DNA from: Actinomycetes bacterium
GTDB lineage: Bacteria; Actinomycetota; Acidimicrobiia; Acidimicrobiales; Acidimicrobiaceae
Reading direction: 5' to 3'
NCBI GenBank assembly: GCA_021785315.1
Contig: JAJYFX010000006.1
Location: forward strand, 1-15,697
Length of the DNA: 15,697 bases
This document shows positions 7,879 through 14,626 of this stretch, piece by piece. The notes beneath the pieces are model-generated. The model worked only from the letters and a program-made list of their open reading frames with translations. It was not told where the DNA came from and made no database searches. Position numbers and translations under genes: made by a program. The first letter of the stretch is position 1. Each line of letters starts with the position of its first letter.

Positions 7879-9209
7879 TACGCGTACGTGGGCTCCAGTG
7901 TTCCATTGAGCGGAACATCTGAATTCAAAGTGTTGTCAACGACGTATTGCGTCCATGGGTAGCTCGTGCCTGGCTTCCATTGCACGCCCACCGGCTTGAT
8001 GATCGCAACTCCAGGAACCGGACCTCCCGCAAAGTTGAGAGGGCCACACATGGATTGGATGTCCATGGTCCGCAGTTGACTGGCAACTTCCTTGGCATCG
8101 TGCGGATCGCTTGCATGGGCAAACGCCTGGTAAGCCACTTCGAACAGCGCGTAGGTTGACCCAAGCGCCTGTGTCCACTGGTTGCCTGACGAGGTCTGAT
8201 ACCCATCGCCCAACGACTTCGAAGTCAATCCGGTCAATGACGACCTATAAGGACTGTACGGAGTCCACCATGCATCGGTCGCGATGTTGTTAACCAATGC
8301 TCCAAGCGCAACGGTGTCTGCTGGGAACAGCAACACTTTGGCGACTGTGGCAAGCTTTGGCTTGTAGCCTTGCTGGTTGGCCTGCTTCCAGAATGTGTTG
8401 AAATCCGGAGGTATGGGCGCGTTGGTGTAAAAGTCGGCATTCGCAGCTTTGAATTGCGAAATCATTGTCGTGTAGTCCGTCTGGCCGTCCTGATAGGCGC
8501 CGCCGTCTACAAGGCTGTATCCTGCGCCTTTGATGTATGGAGGCCAACCTGCCCTGAAAGCATTGCCATCCGCATCGTTTGGCCACATCGCCCCGACAAC
8601 CTTGTGGGCGTTGGTCGATTGCTGTATTTTATTCCACATTGGAATGAAGGTCCCAGCAAATTCCTTGGTGCCAAAGAAAAACATGGTGGTGTAGGTGAAA
8701 GTCGTTCCCGCCTTTGCACCGCGGCCGAAATACCACGATTCCCACGGAACAACCGTGGCGACGCACGGGACTCCCTGCGCTTCACAAACGTCAGCGACCG
8801 GATTAGCGGTCTCAGGCGCCGAACTGGTGACAATCATATCGACATGATTTTGAAGGATCAGATTTTTGGTCACCTGAGATGCCCTGTTTGGATCAGACTG
8901 GCTATCAGCTTCAATAATCTGGAAGTGATAGGTCTTACCGTTTTTGGTGATCCCCTTTGTGAATGGCGCAGATGCCCTGATCAGGCCCAAGATATAATTA
9001 TCCGGCGTAGCAAAGCCTGCCAAACTGCCCGTTTGGGGACTCACGTATCCGATAATGATATCCTTCGTGTTTGAACTGCTTCCGGCACCTTTAAGAGACG
9101 TGCCACATGCCGCCAAAAGACCGCCGCCAGCTAGCGCAGCTGCACCGCCAACGATTCCTTTGAGTAATGTACGACGCGACATTCCTTGCCCAATTTGTTC
9201 TACTTCCAC
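7878..9209 (-). CDS. Tat lipoprotein substrate-binding protein of HAAT ABC importer
   Basis: The 443-aa periplasmic-binding-protein type I (Peripla_BP_6-like) protein starts with a twin-arginine signal, SRRTLLKG, a hydrophobic core and the lipobox LAAC (Cys35). It is therefore exported folded and lipid-anchored on the outer face of the membrane. The mature part reads IIIGYVSPQTGSLAGFATPD, the usual first strand of such proteins, with later IVTSSAPETANPVADVCE and GAMWPNDADGNAF. Start choice: GTG at 9209 has AGGGG 4 bases upstream, while ATG at 9182 gives a more typical short signal but has AAGGA directly adjacent. It is the first gene of the operon. The ligand is unknown, and the co-transcribed aldehyde dehydrogenase and the nearby Rieske gene suggest an aromatic or short carboxylate. 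Confidence 0.92.
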   Translation of the reverse strand: MEVEQIGQGMSRRTLLKGIVGGAAALAGGGLLAACGTSLKGAGSSSNTKDIIIGYVSPQTGSLAGFATPDNYILGLIRASAPFTKGITKNGKTYHFQIIEADSQSDPNRASQVTKNLILQNHVDMIVTSSAPETANPVADVCEAQGVPCVATVVPWESWYFGRGAKAGTTFTYTTMFFFGTKEFAGTFIPMWNKIQQSTNAHKVVGAMWPNDADGNAFRAGWPPYIKGAGYSLVDGGAYQDGQTDYTTMISQFKAANADFYTNAPIPPDFNTFWKQANQQGYKPKLATVAKVLLFPADTVALGALVNNIATDAWWTPYSPYRSSLTGLTSKSLGDGYQTSSGNQWTQALGSTYALFEVAYQAFAHASDPHDAKEVASQLRTMDIQSMCGPLNFAGGPVPGVAIIKPVGVQWKPGTSYPWTQYVVDNTLNSDVPLNGTLEPTYA

Positions 9210-9750
9210 TTCTCCCCTATCCTTCGGTGGCCATTGCTTAGTTTTCAGCCGGCCACGTGAATTTGCTCAATTTGAAACCTTTGAATTGACTTTTGTTACT
9301 ACTAAATACAATTCCGCCCAATCGGAATTCCTTATCCATGAACCTTCAATCGAATACAAATTTCTATATGACCCCCTAATTCACGCCAACCAAACCCGGG
9401 CTGGCCCAAAGCTCTGCATTGGGCGCCAAGGCCTTATCTTCCCGTACGAACTCTCATCACTCGCCCCCATTGCTCAAAACGGAATTGAATCAGACGACCC
9501 CTTTGAGCGAGAAGCCGTCTTGTGCGCGACGCCATGGCGTCCGATGGTAAAAGAGAAATGCCATGAACACGCCAAGGCCCCGCCAAATGGATGCCCAGGC
9601 TGATTGTGCGTCTCGACGAAATCTTTTCGCCGGAATTCTGATCGCGACAGCTGAATCAAGCTGGAACCATTTCGCGATGCCCCGGGACTCCGGCAGACGC
9701 GCTCCATGCATGTTTTACGTATGTAAAGTCTTGTCACAGGGATGCCCGCT
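9210..9750. promoter_or_regulatory. Intergenic region before transporter operon
   Basis: This 541-nt stretch holds no accepted gene. The part near the binding-protein start (9240-9370) is AT-rich and should carry the operon promoter. It contains an imperfect inverted repeat (9267-9289, arms TCAATT and AATTGA). Further on are a perfect 14-bp palindrome GACGCCATGGCGTC (9528-9541) and a near-palindrome TTTACGTATGTAAA (9714-9727) just after the Rieske stop. Frames of 73-87 codons on the minus strand at 9474-9737 resemble no family I know. Confidence 0.45.
9267..9289. promoter_or_regulatory. Imperfect inverted repeat upstream of transporter operon
   Basis: The outer arms TCAATT (9267-9272) and AATTGA (9284-9289) pair perfectly, and most inner positions pair with two G-T mismatches. 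It ends about 58 bases before the binding-protein start codon at 9209, a position suited to an operator or activator site. Confidence 0.35.
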
Positions 9751-10779
9751 CTACCTGTCGCGCATTTTCTTTAGCATGTGGCGCGCAGCTAATCCGCCCC
9801 TATCAATCTTGATGCTCAGCTCTCTAACGTTCTCACCCTCCGATTCGATTACCCGTTCAAGCACGTTTAGAGCATCTACATCCTGTTTAACCACCGTATC
9901 TTGCATTTCGGTCAAGAAATCTGAAACCCAGTCGTCGCCCAGTGAAAAATCGCGTGCAACCGCATAAAAGTCCCAGGTCGAATTTTCAGTCTCCGGGGTG
10001 ATCCCGTACAGAATCTTCATATGGACTGCATCCGGATCATCGCCGTCAGGACCAGGAAGTACCCCCGTGGGCGCAACTCGCGAATGAAGGACGTACATGC
10101 ACGGCGGATGGTATTCAATGTCCTGCCATCGATCAATCCTGCCGGAGATGCCCGAAGACTTCGAGTAGAAGGGAGGGCACTCGACATCCTGCATGTGGCG
10201 GTTGACCCTCACAATCCCAGCTCGTTCATCGATGCTAGATTCAATCGGCGTGGCAGCCACCTCAGGGGTGCCGATAAAGCCGGCGTGGAGATAGCTTTCG
10301 TGGGAAAGGTCCAGCAAATTGTCGACCAACAGTCCGCTGCGGCAGCTGATATGAGCAGTATTGCCGATCCACCTCCATTCGTCGTCCTGCAACCATGGGT
10401 GACTCGGAACTTGAACCGACGAAGCTTTTTCGGGATCGCCTATCCAGACCCATACCCACGGGCCTTGTTCGACGACCGGATAACTCTTGACCCTGGCAGT
10501 CTGCGGGATCTTTGACTGACCAGGAACTGAAACGCACGCTCCGGAACGATCGTAGGTGAAACCGTGGTAGCCGCATTCGATCGAGTCGCCTTTCACCTTC
10601 CCAAGAGAAAGTGGAAAGCACCTGTGTACGCAGCGATCTGCTAGTGCCGCGATGGCTCCTGATTCGTCTCTGAAAAAAACAATCGGATTATCGCAAATGG
10701 TTCGCGCCATGGCATCTGACGTCACTTCAGTTTCCCACGCTGCCAAATACCATGCATCCAAAACAAACGGATTCACCAC
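9751..10779 (-). CDS. Rieske non-heme iron oxygenase, vanillate/dicamba O-demethylase type
   Basis: The 342-aa oxygenase would use O2 and electrons from a ferredoxin or reductase to demethylate or hydroxylate an aromatic acid. The Rieske cluster ligands are Cys50-x-His52 and Cys69-x2-His72. The mononuclear iron site is Asn154/Asp157, His160 and His165 in DNLLDLSHESYLH, with Asp294 as the probable third ligand. This spacing agrees with the VanA/dicamba monooxygenase group, and the length is typical of that group. The start is GTG at 10779, two bases after a G-rich run (AGGGGGG), with a second GTG next to it. No reductase or ferredoxin gene is beside it. It is divergent from the MarR gene, which probably controls it. 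A C-terminal substrate residue assignment is not possible by eye, so O-demethylation is likely rather than certain. Confidence 0.92.
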   Translation of the reverse strand: MVNPFVLDAWYLAAWETEVTSDAMARTICDNPIVFFRDESGAIAALADRCVHRCFPLSLGKVKGDSIECGYHGFTYDRSGACVSVPGQSKIPQTARVKSYPVVEQGPWVWVWIGDPEKASSVQVPSHPWLQDDEWRWIGNTAHISCRSGLLVDNLLDLSHESYLHAGFIGTPEVAATPIESSIDERAGIVRVNRHMQDVECPPFYSKSSGISGRIDRWQDIEYHPPCMYVLHSRVAPTGVLPGPDGDDPDAVHMKILYGITPETENSTWDFYAVARDFSLGDDWVSDFLTEMQDTVVKQDVDALNVLERVIESEGENVRELSIKIDRGGLAARHMLKKMRDR

Positions 10780-10999
10780 TACCCCCCTGTTGATACCCCG
10801 TTTAACTTGTTAATGCGCAGGTTCAGATAACTTTACTTCGTATACGAATTATTATGATAGAAAAAGTTATCACCTATCGATTTATTAATCAAGCTCGCAT
10901 AAAAGGTCGCACCATTGAGCCACAGGATGCTATAAGTTGTTCACGAAACACCAGCAGAAACCACAGCATGACACTTTGCCCGTTTCCAGGAGATAGGTA
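10780..10999. promoter_or_regulatory. Divergent promoter/operator region, Rieske / MarR
   Basis: This spacer separates the divergent oxygenase and regulator genes. Its middle (10826-10890) is about 75% A+T by count, unlike the surrounding genes, and carries a perfect 12-bp palindrome, TTCGTATACGAA (10837-10848). A 9-bp inverted repeat flanks it, GATAACTTT (10826-10834) and AAAGTTATC (10863-10871). This is the usual position and form of MarR binding sites that control both the regulator and its target. No unambiguous -35/-10 pair could be fixed. Confidence 0.65.
10837..10848. promoter_or_regulatory. Palindromic candidate MarR operator
   Basis: TTCGTATACGAA is perfectly self-complementary and extends to 18 bp with one mismatched pair. 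It lies about 65 bp upstream of the Rieske start and 150 bp upstream of the MarR start. MarR dimers usually bind 16-20 bp palindromes of this kind. Confidence 0.55.
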
Positions 11000-11494
11000 A
11001 TGCAAACATTTCAACTTTCGGCGTCTCCTGGACATCTGGTGAGACGCCTACATCAATTCAGTACTTCGCTGTGGGCCAATATCGTCTCGGATCAGATCAC
11101 TTCTCCGCAGTTTGGAATCCTGAACTTTCTAGCGGACCACCCAGGCTGTGATCAGACCACCCTTGGTTCCGCAGTCTTCCTTGACCGGGCATCCACCACG
11201 GAGATTGTGGGAAGGATGGCCAAACGGGGACTGATCTGCAGAGTGAAGGACCCCAATGACCTGCGCCGTTGGAAGCTGACGCTCACCGAAATTGGATACC
11301 GGACCTTCGAGGAGCTGGCTCCGCTGTCCCTCATCCAGAACAAGACCCTCGTAGAGGCCCTTAGCCGCCAGGGTCAGCTGCAATTTCTCGGCTACCTGCA
11401 GGAAATCCTTCACGTAGACCCTCAACTTCGGGTAACCTCGCAAATACGTGAAAATGCCCAAGAAGAGCCTGGGGCTCGGCAAAAGGAGGCATAA
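11000..11494 (+). CDS. MarR-family transcriptional regulator
   Basis: The 164-aa protein has a MarR winged helix-turn-helix: the helices TTLGSAVFLDRASTTEIVGRM are followed by the wing DPNDLRRWKLTLTEIGY, with N- and C-terminal dimer helices around it. Members usually repress a divergent catabolic operon and release DNA when a phenolic or carboxylate ligand binds. AGGAG lies 7 bases before the ATG. It is divergent from the Rieske gene across a palindrome-rich spacer, so control of that gene is the simplest proposal. Whether it also controls the transporter operon is open. A strong GGAGG-like site at the 3' end (11482-11489) is not followed by a usable start codon. Confidence 0.93.
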   Translation: MQTFQLSASPGHLVRRLHQFSTSLWANIVSDQITSPQFGILNFLADHPGCDQTTLGSAVFLDRASTTEIVGRMAKRGLICRVKDPNDLRRWKLTLTEIGYRTFEELAPLSLIQNKTLVEALSRQGQLQFLGYLQEILHVDPQLRVTSQIRENAQEEPGARQKEA

Positions 11495-11564
11495 CTAAAG
11501 CCTGGCTCGCAAACCTCGGTACCAGATAATTTGCAAGCTTTTATTATTTCAACTGGAGTGAACA

Positions 11565-11897
11565 ATGACACAAGCAAAACTCGCTTTTTTGATTATTTCC
11601 GACGATGCCAACAAGGTTTTGCCAGGGCTCGTGATGGCGCGAAGACTTAAGGAAAATCGGGATGCCGATGTCCGGGTCTTGTTCTTTGGCCAAGGCGTGA
11701 AGCTCGCAGGCACTCCGGCGATCGACGAACCGGTTAACGGCCTAACCGAGGTCGGAATCTTGCCGAAAGCCTGCATAACACAAGTGGAGCAATTCGGGCT
11801 CAAAAGCGAATACTCAACACGCCCATTCGAACTTTTGCCAGCAGGCGCCGAGGTGGAGGCTTGGGCACAAGGCGGGTACACGGTTCTGAGCTTTTGA
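11565..11897 (+). CDS. DsrE/DsrF-like small protein, 110 aa
   Basis: The sequence MTQAKLAFLIISDDANKVLPGLVMARRLKENRDADVRVLFFGQGVKLAG follows the DsrE/DsrF/TusD fold: a first strand, a helix carrying a small loop, then a strand with FGQGV. A single Cys70 in ILPKACITQ is near the place of the sulfur-carrying Cys of some family members, and the rest of the protein has no other Cys. GGAG lies 6 bases before the ATG, within an AT-rich 70-nt gap after the MarR gene, so it may be read together with the regulator or from its own promoter. DsrE-type proteins act in sulfur relay, or as small soluble proteins with unknown ligand. No sulfur-oxidation partner is visible, so its role here is unknown. Confidence 0.75.
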   Translation: MTQAKLAFLIISDDANKVLPGLVMARRLKENRDADVRVLFFGQGVKLAGTPAIDEPVNGLTEVGILPKACITQVEQFGLKSEYSTRPFELLPAGAEVEAWAQGGYTVLSF

Positions 11898-12078
11898 ACC
11901 AAACGCATCGCATTCACAACAGCCCGTAGCCTTGGTGCGCCGACGACGCAAATTGCCGATATCGCGCCGGAATTCGCCCGAAATGAGAGACCGCAAACAA
12001 GCCTGTCCAGCCAGCGAAACTCGACACCGGAGGCACATGTCTTCCAGCCTGAAGACCTCTGGCCTCTGCCGGAATTCC
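11898..12078. other. Convergent spacer, DsrE-like / RACE protein
   Basis: 181 bases lie between two stop codons. GTCTTC (12039-12044) and GAAGAC (12051-12056) can form a 6-bp stem, but no T-run follows on either strand, so it is a weak terminator candidate. A 177-codon minus-strand frame (12082-11549) passes through it and antisense to the DsrE-like gene, and it is judged spurious. Confidence 0.35.
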
Positions 12079-13884
12079 TCAAAACCCGATCCTTGTGAAA
12101 AAGGCCTTCTGAAACTCCGGTAAGCCTGACAGTTCAAGGACCCGCGCCCTGCTCGCAATATTCGTCGCCTCCGCTCGCTCGGCAGCTGACAGCAATGCGA
12201 GGCGCGCACCGAGCCCGGCGGCATTCCCGACCTGGACGAATCTTTCCAGGGCAAGATTTGGGAGCATGCCAATGGTGACGGTGCTTTCCAGATCGATATA
12301 GGCACCAAACGCGCCAGCCACAATTACGCGGTCAATTTCAGACTCAGCAATCCCGCCCGAATCGAGCAGCAAATCAATTCCTGCACGAATCGCTGCCTTG
12401 GCAAGTTGCACCGACCGAACGTCTGTCTGAGTAAAGACGAGATCGGGCTCGGCCAGCATGACCGCACGGCCTCCAGCCATTTCAACCGTTGCCGGACCAT
12501 CCGCTGTTATGCGGCCCCTGCGATCAATCGCGCCGGAACGAATCAAGGCGGCCACGGTGTCAATAACGCCGGACCCGCAAAGCCCAACCGGCGCCACCGC
12601 TCCGATTGTGGTCAGCGAATAACCGCCATGTCCATCCTCTCGCACGCGCTCCACGGAACCCTCGCCGGCACGCATCCCGCAGGAAATATGACCGCCCTCG
12701 AGCGCGGGTCCCGAGGGAGTCGAAGTCGAAAGGATCTCATCATTTTCGCGCAAGAGCGAAATCTCAGTGTTGGTTCCTATATCCAAGATCAGAGAGACGC
12801 CGCCACTGTGGTAGTGGCGGGTGGCTAGCAGAGCCGCAATATGGTCGCCTCCCACGTAGCCGCCGATCCCCGGAAGCAGATGCAGCCCGCATCCCGCAGC
12901 CACGCCGAGGTCCAGCTCTGCCGCTTGCAAGTCAAGCGCTCTGCTGGTCGCCGCGACGAACGGCGCAGCCCCTAGCGCGTTCACGGGCAGGCCCAGAAGA
13001 AGGTGATGCATGGCGGTATTTCCACAGATTACGACGTCAGCAATATTTCTAGGGTCCGCCTTGGCTGACTCGCACAGGCTTTGAGTAAGCATCGCCAAAG
13101 TCTGGTGGGCCGCCCGCACCAGGTTCGCCTTCCCAGTTTCAGAGCGGACGGCATAGGTCAGCCTGGTGACTACATCTGCACCATAGCCAGCCTGCAGATT
13201 CTCGATTCCGCGACCTGCAAGACGCCTGCCGGAAGCCAGATCAATCAAGTAACCCGCAACGTTTGTGGTGCCAAAATCTATGGCCAATCCAAGAGGCGCT
13301 GCCCCAGGTGGAGAAAAGCCGACCAGCCTGTTGGTGCGTGTAACTAGCGCCGTTCCCTTCCAGCCGCAACGACGAAGCATAACTGGAAGGTCCGCGAGTA
13401 CCCCGAGATCGATGGGTCCGAGTTTCACCCGGGAATCATCCAAAGCCGCTGCCAACCTTTCCACATCAGCCGTACGATCCGTTAGAGAGGGGGGCTCCAT
13501 GCTCACGTCAACTGACCGGACCTGCGGGGCAAGGTCGACTGACACATCGGTGCTAGCGACGTCGGTCCGCTCGGGGGTGGAAAGCGACCGTGCCGAAAGC
13601 CCTACCGTAACCGCTGATAATGGGCGTATCTGACAAGCGCGCTGGAGAGGCGCATCTTCGCCGCCAACAAATTCTCCCTCGATCACCTTTACGTAGCAGC
13701 TCCTGCATGTACCTCTGCCGCCACACGCCGCCGCGAGACGAATCCCAATGCGCCTCGCGCTCTCTAACACCGTCTCACCAGACAAGCTCTCTACAGGAAT
13801 TCCTGGGGGTTCAAAGGTAACCAGGTGTCCCGCACTCCCGTGCTCATTCTCAGAGTTGCCCTGAGGCATGGCCGTTCTGACCAT
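12079..13884 (-). CDS. Corrinoid-activation ASKHA/ferredoxin protein (RACE, RamA-like)
   Basis: The 601-aa protein joins an N-terminal [2Fe-2S] domain to an ATP-binding ASKHA domain (COG3894/DUF4445-type). Cluster ligands are Cys54, Cys60, Cys63 and Cys84 (CGGRGTCRSC, then RAC). The ASKHA phosphate motifs are AIDFGTTN near 201-208 and LDIGTNTE near 367-374, with CGNTAMHH and PSGPALEGGHISCGMRA between and after, as in RACE proteins. These use ATP to drive reduction of inactive Co(II) corrinoid to Co(I) on partner methyltransferases. Start: ATG at 13884 has a G-run (GGGGG) upstream, and ATG at 13869 is the alternative. Either way the gene overlaps the end of its upstream neighbour by 20 to 35 bases. 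No methyltransferase or corrinoid protein gene is present in the window. Confidence 0.88.
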   Translation of the reverse strand: MVRTAMPQGNSENEHGSAGHLVTFEPPGIPVESLSGETVLESARRIGIRLAAACGGRGTCRSCYVKVIEGEFVGGEDAPLQRACQIRPLSAVTVGLSARSLSTPERTDVASTDVSVDLAPQVRSVDVSMEPPSLTDRTADVERLAAALDDSRVKLGPIDLGVLADLPVMLRRCGWKGTALVTRTNRLVGFSPPGAAPLGLAIDFGTTNVAGYLIDLASGRRLAGRGIENLQAGYGADVVTRLTYAVRSETGKANLVRAAHQTLAMLTQSLCESAKADPRNIADVVICGNTAMHHLLLGLPVNALGAAPFVAATSRALDLQAAELDLGVAAGCGLHLLPGIGGYVGGDHIAALLATRHYHSGGVSLILDIGTNTEISLLRENDEILSTSTPSGPALEGGHISCGMRAGEGSVERVREDGHGGYSLTTIGAVAPVGLCGSGVIDTVAALIRSGAIDRRGRITADGPATVEMAGGRAVMLAEPDLVFTQTDVRSVQLAKAAIRAGIDLLLDSGGIAESEIDRVIVAGAFGAYIDLESTVTIGMLPNLALERFVQVGNAAGLGARLALLSAAERAEATNIASRARVLELSGLPEFQKAFFTRIGF

Positions 13885-14626
13885 CTGCCAACCCCCAATC
13901 CCTGCGGGTGGCTCCTTTGAAACAACGCTTACGGCTCGGACATTTCTCGCACTGCCGTCTTGCACGCCACTTTGGAATGCCTGTGCCTATCGGCGCTACG
14001 AAGTCAACCGCACGGCCGGGTCTGACCATCCCGGCCTCAGTCACCGAAAATCCAACCTCAACTCCGCCGGCAAGGCGCACCACATCCTTTCTGTAGTCAA
14101 GGGAAAGGCCCACATCGCCTGGCGAAACCGGCCGGGCAAGGCCAAGGCCAAGGGATCGTGCTTCAAGACGCAGCGTTTCCACTAGTTGTTCGCTCAAGCG
14201 GAAAATCGCCCGATTGACAAACTCGTCAATTGCCAAAGCGATTCGATACTGCTTCAAACGAAACAATTCAGATACTCGTGTTTCGGCCGCCGATCCGATG
14301 CCGCATAAGCCAAACGATAGGTACTCCGTGCCGGAACTTGAATCACCGTAAATTTGCAGCGGCAACCGCGTTCCCTCGCATAGGACAACACCTATCGGGT
14401 CGGAGGATTTTGCAGGCCATATTTTCCAAATGGCTACCGGATCAAGCAAATTCTCATTCCTCATTATGCGCAAGGCCTCTTGAGCTACTGCGAGCAGCGG
14501 AGTTGGGATGTTGCCGGGGCGGTTCTCCAGATCATTTACCACCCATGCTCCATCGATCTCCAGTGAGCCGCCAGCGCGCGGCTTGCAAGCGCCCCGATCC
14601 AAGCCCTCGTCCCGTGCCATTTTCAT
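13850..14626 (-). CDS. Stand-alone MetH-activation-domain-like protein
   Basis: The 258-aa protein resembles the activation (AdoMet-binding) domain of B12-dependent methionine synthase in its stand-alone form found in corrinoid methyltransferase loci. Key similarities are YLSFGLCGIG (102-111), a long helix LAIDEFVNRAIFRLSEQL, RPVSPG (165-170) and VTEAGMVRPGRAV (195-207), the counterpart of the TESxMMxPxxSV segment. A C-terminal C-x2-C-x5-C (Cys226, 229, 235) may bind zinc or an iron-sulfur cluster. The open frame starts at TTG 14629, but ATG at 14626 shares one base with the upstream stop (TGATG) and is preferred. ATG at 14620 is another option. It is followed directly by the RACE gene, which suggests joint work in restoring active corrinoid. 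The assignment rests on motif likeness and context. Confidence 0.65.
   Translation of the reverse strand: MKMARDEGLDRGACKPRAGGSLEIDGAWVVNDLENRPGNIPTPLLAVAQEALRIMRNENLLDPVAIWKIWPAKSSDPIGVVLCEGTRLPLQIYGDSSSGTEYLSFGLCGIGSAAETRVSELFRLKQYRIALAIDEFVNRAIFRLSEQLVETLRLEARSLGLGLARPVSPGDVGLSLDYRKDVVRLAGGVEVGFSVTEAGMVRPGRAVDFVAPIGTGIPKWRARRQCEKCPSRKRCFKGATRRDWGLADGQNGHASGQL

Noticed and set aside
8370..9074. 234-codon plus-strand open frame
   Set aside because: It is antisense to the substrate-binding protein and has no recognisable domain.
9286..9312. TTGACT ... TACAAT as a plus-strand promoter
   Set aside because: Spacing is only 15 bases and it would read away from the operon into no gene.
9055..9603. 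182-codon plus-strand open frame
   Set aside because: It starts antisense to the Tat signal region and runs through non-coding DNA, with no domain and no ribosome site of note.
9474..9737. Two overlapping minus-strand frames of 73-87 codons
   Set aside because: They overlap each other in different frames and neither shows a domain or good start; one has a short hydrophobic stretch only.
11482..11489. Strong Shine-Dalgarno-like AAAGGAGG at the end of the MarR gene
   Set aside because: No ATG, GTG or TTG follows at usable distance; the DsrE-like gene has its own site 70 bases on.
12039..12056. 6-bp hairpin as terminator for the convergent genes
   Set aside because: No T-run on either strand and a short stem, so an intrinsic terminator is not supported.
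11549..12082. 177-codon minus-strand open frame
   Set aside because: It begins at TTG on the RACE stop and runs antisense to the DsrE-like gene; its composition is shadow-like.
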